A stretch of DNA of 7,244 nt from contig DATIYF010000014.1 of the NCBI GenBank assembly GCA_035517775.1, forward strand, positions 1 through 7,244, in the 5' to 3' direction. Source of the DNA: DATIYF01 sp035517775. GTDB lineage: Bacteria; Acidobacteriota; Terriglobia; Terriglobales; Acidobacteriaceae. The notes under the pieces were generated by a model. It ran no database searches. It had not been told where the DNA came from and worked only from the letters and a program-made list of their open reading frames with translations. Every line of letters begins with the position of its first letter. Within the stretch, counting starts at the first letter, position 1. Position numbers and translations under genes: made by a program. Positions 1-4,275 of the stretch are shown here, piece after piece.

Positions 1-147
1 GCCCGCTTGCTCATGCAGACCATGATCGAGTGGTGCAAGCGGGAAGGCTTCGGCTCCATCTCCCTGCATGCCAGCCAGTTCGGGCGGCCGCTCTACGCAG
101 AGCTGGGCTTTCAGCCGACCAATGAGATGAGGCTGAAGCTGAAATAG
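1..147 (+). CDS. GNAT-family N-acetyltransferase, C-terminal fragment
   Basis: The frame open from base 1 runs 48 codons to a TAG at 145-147; the 5' part lies outside the window. The fragment has the usual end of a GNAT fold. A helix (LLMQTMIEWCKREG) is followed by a strand (SISLHAS) and then the acetyl-CoA-side motif RPLYAELGFQPTNEMRLKL, in which 'LYxxLGF' is the widespread GNAT signature before the last strand. Family members move an acetyl group from acetyl-CoA to an amine. The substrate cannot be read from this piece, and the acetyl-CoA pyrophosphate loop is not in view. The gene is followed by 309 nt of non-coding DNA, so it is probably not in an operon with the dGTPase gene downstream. 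The family call is fairly safe; the specific function is unknown. Confidence 0.75.
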   Translation, partial: ARLLMQTMIEWCKREGFGSISLHASQFGRPLYAELGFQPTNEMRLKLK

Positions 148-179
148 CGGCTGGCGCCCGGAGTGCAACCCAGGCATGT

Positions 180-199
180 GCTGTGACATCCGTTACAGC
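180..199 (+). terminator. Possible hairpin terminator after the GNAT gene
   Basis: GCTGTGAC (180-187) pairs with GTTACAGC (192-199) around a 4-nt ATCC loop. This gives an 8-bp stem with one G-U wobble, 33 nt past the GNAT stop codon. No T-run follows, so it is not a classical intrinsic terminator. It may be a 3'-end stabilising hairpin or may have no function. Confidence 0.3.
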
Positions 200-210
200 C
201 TCGGCGCTGC

Positions 211-222
211 ACGAAGCTTCGT
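211..222. repeat. Perfect 12-bp palindrome ACGAAGCTTCGT
   Basis: ACGAAGCTTCGT is its own reverse complement over all 12 bases and ends five bases before the outer arm of the larger inverted repeat at 227. It could be a dimeric-protein binding site or part of the neighbouring palindromic element. There is no gene close enough downstream to make it a typical promoter operator. Confidence 0.45.
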
Positions 223-226
223 TCTC

Positions 227-386
227 GTCATTCTGAATGAAGTGGGCCGGCGCGCAGCGCTGGCCCGCGAAGCCGAAGAATCCCTACCGGCTCGGCAAAG
301 GCATGCGGAGAATATCTCGGCGCCGATCGGGATGCTTCGACTTTGAGCGACCATTCGCCCGCGAATCCTCGCCCTCTCAGCATGAC
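227..386. repeat. Concentric palindromic intergenic repeat element (REP/MITE-like)
   Basis: The outer arms GTCATTCTGA (227-236) and TCAGCATGAC (377-386) pair at 9 of 10 bases. The inner arms GAAGAATCCC (275-284) and GGGATGCTTC (329-338) also pair at 9 of 10. Both pairs share the same centre, since coordinates sum to 613 in each case. Each half carries its own hairpin. On the left, GGGCCGGCGC (244-253) pairs with GCGCTGGCCC (257-266) with one G-T wobble. On the right, GCGA/ATTCG (347-350, 353-357) pairs with CGAAT/TCGC (362-366, 369-372). The whole would fold as a cloverleaf or cruciform. The wording 'GTCATTCTGA..GAAG..GAAGAATCCC' resembles a dispersed palindrome I recall from acidobacterial and other environmental genomes. 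It has no coding capacity of its own. Confidence 0.7.
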
Positions 387-404
387 AGAGCGTAAGCGGC
401 GGTA

Positions 405-446
405 GCTGAGCGCTGAATGCTGACCGCCAGCTGCTGACTGCTGCTA
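405..446. repeat. Six-copy 7-bp tandem repeat (GCTGAnn)
   Basis: Units begin at 405, 412, 419, 426, 433 and 440: GCTGAGC, GCTGAAT, GCTGACC, GCCAGCT, GCTGACT, GCTGCTA. Four of six keep GCTGA exactly; the fourth and last are degenerate. The array ends ten bases before the dgt start codon and runs into the possible -10 box, so it occupies the promoter region of that gene. Confidence 0.6.
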
Positions 447-450
447 TCCT
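445..450 (+). promoter_or_regulatory. Possible leaderless -10 box for dgt
   Basis: TATCCT at 445-450 matches TATAAT at four of six positions and lies six bases before the ATG at 457. That is the spacing expected if transcription begins at the start codon itself. No Shine-Dalgarno sequence is visible between 424 and 456, which fits a leaderless mRNA. The best -35 candidate, CTGACC at 420-425, sits 19 bp upstream and is weak. Confidence 0.35.
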
Positions 451-456
451 TTCCTC

Positions 457-1593
457 ATGCTGGCCGATTATGCGGTGCGGGTGGAGCAATCCCGCGGACG
501 CCGTTACCCGGAGCCCCGGCATCCCTATCGCAACGACTTTCAGCGTGACCGCGACCGGGTGATCCATTCCCGAGCCTTTCGCCGCCTGGAGGCAAAAACT
601 CAGGTCTTCACCCGCCGCTACTCCGACCATTTTCGCAACCGCCTCACCCACACCCTGGAGGTCGCGCAGATCGCCCGCACCATAGCCGCCGCTCTCTCGC
701 TGAACGTGGACCTGGTCGAAGCGCTCGCCCTCGTCCATGATGTCGGCCATCCGCCCTTCGGCCACGCCGGGGAAAAAGCCCTCGATGCCGCCATGCAGGC
801 GCATGGCTTTTCCTTCGATCACAACCTGCACGCCCTGCGCATCGTGGAAGATTTCGAGCTGCGCTACGCCGCCTTCCGCGGCCTGAACCTCACATTTGAA
901 GTGCGCGAGGGCATCATCAAGCACTCCCGCGATTACAGCCCGGCCGAATTTCCCGAACTCGCCCAGTATCTGCTCGGCCAGCGCCCGCCCCTCGAAGCCC
1001 AGATCATAGACCTCGCCGATGAGATTGCTTACGACACTGCCGATCTTGACGACGCTTATGAAGCTCGCCTGCTCACCCTGCAGCAGGTCCGCGAAGGTCT
1101 GCCGGTTTTTGCCGAATATTACCGGCAGGCCGGGGGCCTCTACCCCTCCGCCGCAGACAAGCTCAAGTTCAACGAAGCCCTGCGCCACATGCTCGACCGC
1201 ATGGCCAGCGATCTCATCCGCAATACCCAGGAGCAAGTGGCGGCCGCCGGCATTCGCACCGTGGAGAGCGTTCGCGCCTGCCCCCGCCGCCTGGTTGCCT
1301 TCAGTTCCGCAGTCGAGCAGGAGCGGTGCCGGGCAAAAGAATTTCTCTACCAGAACGTGTATTTCAGCCCCGCGCTCGATTCCGAAAAAGACCTGGCCGA
1401 GCGCGTCATCCGCGAATTGTTCGACTTCTGGATGGCCACACCCGGGCATCTTCCTCCGAGCTATCAGGAAAAGGCCCTCCAGGAGCCCCTGCCCCGCGTC
1501 ATCTGCGACTATATCGCCGGCATGACCGACCACTTCATTTATGACCAGTACCGGAAGCACCGCCCGGAAGGTGTAAAGGGCATGTCCTGCTGA
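457..1593 (+). CDS. dgt: dGTPase-like HD-domain deoxynucleotide triphosphohydrolase
   Basis: The family removes tripolyphosphate from dNTPs, classically dGTP, to give the deoxynucleoside, and so controls dNTP pools in the cytoplasm. The 378 residues show the full family layout. An N-terminal SRGRRYPEP..RNDFQRDRDRVIHSRAFRRLEAKTQVF block (about 12-51) is followed by the first metal-ligand His65 in RLTHTLEVAQIAR. Next come the HD pair H94-D95 in HDVGHPPFGHAGE (94-106), DHNLHALRIVEDF (121-133) and the last acidic ligand region DEIAYDTADLDDA (188-200). The length fits the shorter 'dGTPase-like' class rather than the roughly 505-residue E. coli Dgt, so substrate preference may be broader than dGTP. 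ATG 457 is used because an in-frame TGA lies at 421 and no other ATG intervenes. There is no visible ribosome binding site. The gene is flanked by long spacers and is probably monocistronic. Confidence 0.93.
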   Translation: MLADYAVRVEQSRGRRYPEPRHPYRNDFQRDRDRVIHSRAFRRLEAKTQVFTRRYSDHFRNRLTHTLEVAQIARTIAAALSLNVDLVEALALVHDVGHPPFGHAGEKALDAAMQAHGFSFDHNLHALRIVEDFELRYAAFRGLNLTFEVREGIIKHSRDYSPAEFPELAQYLLGQRPPLEAQIIDLADEIAYDTADLDDAYEARLLTLQQVREGLPVFAEYYRQAGGLYPSAADKLKFNEALRHMLDRMASDLIRNTQEQVAAAGIRTVESVRACPRRLVAFSSAVEQERCRAKEFLYQNVYFSPALDSEKDLAERVIRELFDFWMATPGHLPPSYQEKALQEPLPRVICDYIAGMTDHFIYDQYRKHRPEGVKGMSC

Positions 1594-1623
1594 GCGTGCC
1601 AAAATTACCCGGACACCAGATTT

Positions 1624-1658
1624 TTGACACGATGCAAAGGTTCGACATGCGTTACAAT
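1624..1658 (+). promoter_or_regulatory. Weak promoter candidate for the OmpA-domain gene
   Basis: TTGACA (1624-1629) is a perfect -35 match and TACAAT (1653-1658) is a five-of-six -10 match, but they are 23 bp apart, too far for a standard sigma-70 promoter. Either only one of the boxes is real or an activator bridges the spacing. The -10 overlaps the inverted repeat ACAAT-CTA-ATTGT at 1654-1666, which could serve as an operator. Confidence 0.25.
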
Positions 1659-1722
1659 CTAATTGTCAGTCAAGGACTTAGCTAATCCAGGGTTTGGCAT
1701 TTGACCTGTATTACAGAGCCTG

Positions 1723-1740
1723 GCCCCAGTTTTCTGGGGC
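1723..1740 (+). other. Leader hairpin with TTTT loop
   Basis: GCCCCAG (1723-1729) pairs perfectly with CTGGGGC (1734-1740) around a TTTT loop. It is GC-rich and stable but is not followed by a T-run, so it is more likely a leader stem than a terminator. Confidence 0.45.
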
Positions 1741-1862
1741 TGCAGCTTCTGTGGGCCGGTTAGGTGCTGCGTCAACCTTTGGCCGGCAAAGCTGAATCAT
1801 TATGTTCTAGCTTTGGCGTTGAGACGCAATCAAATCACGAGGACACGCTCGTCAGGCGTGCG

Positions 1863-1895
1863 GAGTGGAGCCGCAAAGAGCCTCCCACTCGGAGG
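1863..1895 (+). promoter_or_regulatory. Competing hairpins over the Shine-Dalgarno (possible translational switch)
   Basis: Two mutually exclusive stems share bases. Stem A pairs GAGTGGAG (1863-1870) with CTCCCACTC (1882-1890), with one bulged C, and leaves the ribosome site free. Stem B pairs CCTCC (1881-1885) with the Shine-Dalgarno GGAGG (1891-1895) around a 5-nt CACTC loop and would hide it. A third small stem, GCGG (1860-1863) with CCGC (1871-1874), would also break stem A. The Shine-Dalgarno is strong and nine bases before ATG 1905. The pairing is seen directly; a regulatory role is inference. Confidence 0.4.
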
Positions 1896-1904
1896 AAGTG
1901 AAAA

Positions 1905-2768
1905 ATGAAAAAGAATCATGTATTGGTAGCGCTGCTTCTGGCCGCCGTCATGGCGCTTCCCGCCCTGGCCCAGACCAGTTCAGCTCCGCAGGATCAAACT
2001 TCTACCGCGGCCGGCGCCAGCGGCAAGCAGCCCTTGCAGTATGACAGCCACGAGGGTTTCTGGGGACATCTGAATCCCTTCGCCCGCAAGAAATACGTGC
2101 AGCGCCAGGTGCAGCCCATCCGCGACCGGGTCAACGAGCTCGATGAGCTGACCGCGGCCAACAGCAAAGACATCAAAGACGTGGATGCGCGCGCCCAGCA
2201 GGGCATCCAGATGGCCTCGGCCAAGGCCAATGAAGCCGACCAGCACGCCATTGAGGCCGGCAACAAGGCGCAATCCGCGCAAGACACCGCCGCCCAGGCC
2301 AACACCCGCGTCGGCACGGTCGAGCAGGTGGTCAGCAACATTGACCAGTACAAGCCCACGGTGCAGACGGAAATCCGCTTCCGCCCGGGCCAGAGCATGC
2401 TGAGCAAAAAGGCCAAGGACGCGCTCGATGAGATGGCCACTCCGCTGAAGGACCAGCGCGGCTACATCATTGAAGTGCAGGGCTTCTCTGCCGGACGCGG
2501 CCAGGCTGCGATTCAGACCTCGCAGAAGATGGCCGATTCTGTGGTACGTTATTTCGTGCTCAACCACGAGATTCCCGTGTATCGCATCTACGTGGTGGGC
2601 ATGGGCAACGCGCCTGTGGCCGATGAGACCGGCAAGACCCGCCACGTCAGCGGCGGCCGCGTCGAAGTCAGCCTCATGAAGAACGACCTGGAGCAGCTGG
2701 CTTCTACCACCAGCGCGCCTTCGACCGCTCCTGCCCCGCAGGACCAGTCGGCGCCCAGCAGCAAGTAA
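1905..2768 (+). CDS. Exported coiled-coil protein with a divergent OmpA-like C-terminal domain
   Basis: The 287 residues start with a clear Sec signal peptide (lysines, a hydrophobic core to about 19, and ALA at 20-22 before Gln23). There is no lipobox cysteine, so it is not a Pal lipoprotein. Residues 23-50 are a Ser/Thr/Gln-rich linker. Residues 51-64 (GFWGHLNPFARKKY) look conserved, and about 65-145 form a long Ala/Gln/Asp-rich helix, probably a coiled coil. Residues 153-257 match the OmpA/MotB fold: VQTEIRFRPGQSMLSKKAKDAL, a strand ending IIEVQGFS, and a final GRVEVSL strand. The usual 'TDxxGxxxYNxxLSxxRA' peptidoglycan motif is replaced by SAGRGQAAIQTSQKMA (195-210). The tail (267-287) is Ser/Pro/Gln-rich. 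It probably sits in the periplasm or at the outer membrane; no beta-barrel is seen. The start is fixed by GGAGG at 1891-1895. A strong terminator follows, and the gene stands alone. Confidence 0.85.
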   Translation: MKKNHVLVALLLAAVMALPALAQTSSAPQDQTSTAAGASGKQPLQYDSHEGFWGHLNPFARKKYVQRQVQPIRDRVNELDELTAANSKDIKDVDARAQQGIQMASAKANEADQHAIEAGNKAQSAQDTAAQANTRVGTVEQVVSNIDQYKPTVQTEIRFRPGQSMLSKKAKDALDEMATPLKDQRGYIIEVQGFSAGRGQAAIQTSQKMADSVVRYFVLNHEIPVYRIYVVGMGNAPVADETGKTRHVSGGRVEVSLMKNDLEQLASTTSAPSTAPAPQDQSAPSSK

Positions 2769-2805
2769 GTTTGGACGACGGGCTTTGCCCGGCGCCCTCC
2801 CCCGG

Positions 2806-2841
2806 AAGCCTTCCGTAACCGCGGAAGGCTTTTCTCTTTCT
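2806..2841 (+). terminator. Intrinsic terminator of the OmpA-domain gene
   Basis: AAGCCTTCCG (2806-2815) pairs perfectly with CGGAAGGCTT (2822-2831), a 10-bp stem with a 6-nt loop. It is followed by a T-rich stretch TTCTCTTTCT ending near 2841. It lies 38 nt past the TAA stop. A smaller hairpin, CGGGC-TTT-GCCCG (2779-2791), precedes it. Confidence 0.88.
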
Positions 2842-2854
2842 GCCATCACCCCCG

Positions 2855-2860
2855 TATAAT
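2855..2860 (+). promoter_or_regulatory. -10 box of the permease promoter
   Basis: TATAAT is a perfect -10 match, 14 bases beyond the preceding terminator and 30 bases before the GTG start. No good -35 box is present; the positions 16-18 bp upstream are CT-rich terminator tail. Transcription would begin near 2867, giving a short GC-rich leader without a Shine-Dalgarno. Confidence 0.45.
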
Positions 2861-2890
2861 CGCCTGCCGCCGCCTGCGCGGCGTTCCAGC

Positions 2891-4219
2891 GTGAGCTCCG
2901 CCACCAAATCCGCCCTGCGCAAAGCCGGCCTCTTCTATTTCGTCTGGGTAATGTTCTCCTACTGCACCGGCGGCCCCTTCGGCCTGGAAGACATGGTCAC
3001 CACCTCCGGCCCGGGCCTCACCCTGATCTACCTGCTTTTCATCCCGCTGCTCTGGTGCATTCCGGTGTCATTTGTTTCGGCGGAACTCACCACTGCCATG
3101 CCGGTGGAAGGCGGCTTCTATCGCTGGGTGCGCGCCGGCTTCGGCGATTTCTGGGGATTCCTCGCCGGCTGGTGGAACTGGTCCGCCTCCTTTCTTCTCG
3201 GTGGCGTGTACGCCGTCCTCTTTACCGACTATCTCGGTTTCTATTTCCCGCAGCTCGTCGGATGGAAGCACTACCTGGTCTCCATCGCCATGGTCGCCAT
3301 CATCGCCTACATCAACGTGCGCGGTATTGACATGGTGGGCAAGTTCGCCACGGCGCTCGAAATTTTCATCCTGCTGCCGGTGCTGGTGATGAGCGTGATC
3401 GGGCTGGCGAAATGGCGCCACAATCCGTTTGTTCCACTCGCCCCGCCGCATCAGCCGCTGTTCAATGTTTTTGGCGTGGGCCTGGCGCTCGGTCTTTGGC
3501 TGTATGCAGGCTACGAACAGCTCTCGACCGTGGCCGAAGAGGTCGAGAACCCGCAGCGCAGCTATCCCCTGGCCCTGGCCATCATGGTGCCGCTTTCCAT
3601 CGCCACCTACTTTCTGCCTACCATCGCCAGCCTGGCCGCTCTGGGCAACTGGCAGCAGTGGCATACCCGTTACTTCTCCGACGCAGCCCAGCTCATCGGC
3701 GGCCCCTGGCTCGGCACCTGGATGACCCTCGCCGCCATGCTCACCAACATCGCCCTGCTCAACGGCACCGTTCTCGCCGCCACCCGCATGCCCTTCGCCA
3801 TGGCCGAAGATGGATATCTGCCGCGCGCGCTCACTCACCTTCATCCCCGCTACAAAACACCCTGGATCGCCATCATCGTTTCCGCCGTCATCTACGGACT
3901 GCTCGCCGTGCAGACCCTCACCGAGCTGATCGCCATCTACATCTGGCTGCGCATCGCCACCACTATTCTCACCGTGCTCTCCGCCTGGCAGCTTCGCCGC
4001 AAGCGTCCCGAGATGGCTCGCCCGTTCGTCATTCCCGGCGGCCACACAGGCTTGCTCTATGCCGTGATCGCGCCCATCGTAATGAGCGCCGTCGCCCTTC
4101 TGGGCAGCGACCGCTACGGCACCATCGGCGGCCTGCTGGCCCTGGCCTTAGGGCCGCTGGTGTACTGGATGATTACCCAAGGCAAGCGGAGTGATCAGGG
4201 GTCCGCGCCAACCGCCTGA
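2891..4219 (+). CDS. APC-superfamily amino-acid/polyamine permease
   Basis: The 442-residue protein is almost entirely hydrophobic, with about twelve membrane helices (roughly 14-33, 44-66, 81-110, 128-146, 152-172, 193-208, 226-249, 268-292, 325-343, 345-365, 388-406, 411-428). This matches the 5+5 inverted-repeat APC fold. The first helix has the broken-helix substrate motif GGPFGLED (27-34). AELTTAMPVEGGFYRWV (64-80) and GYEQLSTVAEEVENPQRSYP (207-226) are strong family signatures. These three blocks resemble polyamine:proton symporters of the plant PUT type more than classical amino-acid exchangers, but substrate is an inference. It acts in the inner membrane, probably with proton symport. 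GTG 2891 is chosen because it gives a short cytoplasmic N-terminus; the next in-frame ATG (2951) would cut into helix 1. No ribosome binding site is visible. The acyl-CoA dehydrogenase gene follows after 56 nt. Confidence 0.88.
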   Translation: MSSATKSALRKAGLFYFVWVMFSYCTGGPFGLEDMVTTSGPGLTLIYLLFIPLLWCIPVSFVSAELTTAMPVEGGFYRWVRAGFGDFWGFLAGWWNWSASFLLGGVYAVLFTDYLGFYFPQLVGWKHYLVSIAMVAIIAYINVRGIDMVGKFATALEIFILLPVLVMSVIGLAKWRHNPFVPLAPPHQPLFNVFGVGLALGLWLYAGYEQLSTVAEEVENPQRSYPLALAIMVPLSIATYFLPTIASLAALGNWQQWHTRYFSDAAQLIGGPWLGTWMTLAAMLTNIALLNGTVLAATRMPFAMAEDGYLPRALTHLHPRYKTPWIAIIVSAVIYGLLAVQTLTELIAIYIWLRIATTILTVLSAWQLRRKRPEMARPFVIPGGHTGLLYAVIAPIVMSAVALLGSDRYGTIGGLLALALGPLVYWMITQGKRSDQGSAPTA

Positions 4220-4230
4220 CCTGGTTGTTC

Positions 4231-4236
4231 TAGAAT
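4231..4236 (+). promoter_or_regulatory. Possible -10 box for the acyl-CoA dehydrogenase gene
   Basis: TAGAAT at 4231-4236 matches the -10 consensus at five of six bases and lies in the 56-nt gap after the permease, but no -35 box is seen. If it works, the dehydrogenase has its own promoter in addition to any read-through. Confidence 0.25.
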
Positions 4237-4265
4237 TGAGCTGTTGTCCTCATGTCTGTTTTCAC

Positions 4266-4270
4266 GAGGT
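4266..4270 (+). promoter_or_regulatory. Ribosome binding site deciding the dehydrogenase start
   Basis: GAGGT at 4266-4270 is five bases before ATG 4276. Another ATG at 4272 is out of frame and only one base from the GAGGT, so 4276 is the better start. Confidence 0.6.
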
Positions 4271-4275
4271 AATGC

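Larger units (their letters stand above)
1594..1904 (+). other. 311-nt structured leader upstream of the OmpA-domain gene
   Basis: No credible gene lies here. The first 70 bases are AT-richer and hold TTGACA (1624-1629), TACAAT (1653-1658) and an inverted repeat ACAAT-CTA-ATTGT (1654-1666). After that come several stem-loops: a perfect 7-bp hairpin at 1723-1740; GGCCGGTT (1754-1761) against AACC..GGCC (1774-1777, 1781-1784) with a 3-nt bulge; CACGC (1844-1848) with GCGTG (1856-1860); and competing stems just before the start codon. If the 1624-1658 promoter is used, the mRNA has a leader of about 240 nt. No obvious terminator follows dgt, so read-through is also possible. Confidence 0.5.

Noticed and set aside
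405..446. CRISPR array
   Set aside because: Units are only 7 bp with no spacers, so it is a simple tandem repeat.
193..1602. 469-codon open frame on the minus strand
   Set aside because: It lies antisense to the clear dgt gene and crosses the palindromic element; its translation shows no family motif. Long antisense frames are expected from GC-rich codon bias.
1694..1714. sigma-54 promoter suggested by TTGGCA and following bases
   Set aside because: GG at 1696-1697 is not followed by GC at the required distance, so the -24/-12 pattern fails.
1905..1970. Reading the OmpA-domain protein as a Pal-type lipoprotein
   Set aside because: There is no cysteine after the signal peptide; the cut site ALA-Gln fits signal peptidase I.
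1980..2849. 289-codon minus-strand frame across the OmpA-domain gene
   Set aside because: It runs through the intrinsic terminator and has no signature, while the plus frame has a signal peptide, ribosome site and OmpA domain.
3068..4045. 325-codon minus-strand frame inside the permease gene
   Set aside because: The product is rich in Gly/His/Asp with low-complexity composition, as in antisense to a membrane protein gene.
4272..4274. ATG as alternative start for the dehydrogenase
   Set aside because: It is out of frame with the enzyme and too close to the GAGGT site.
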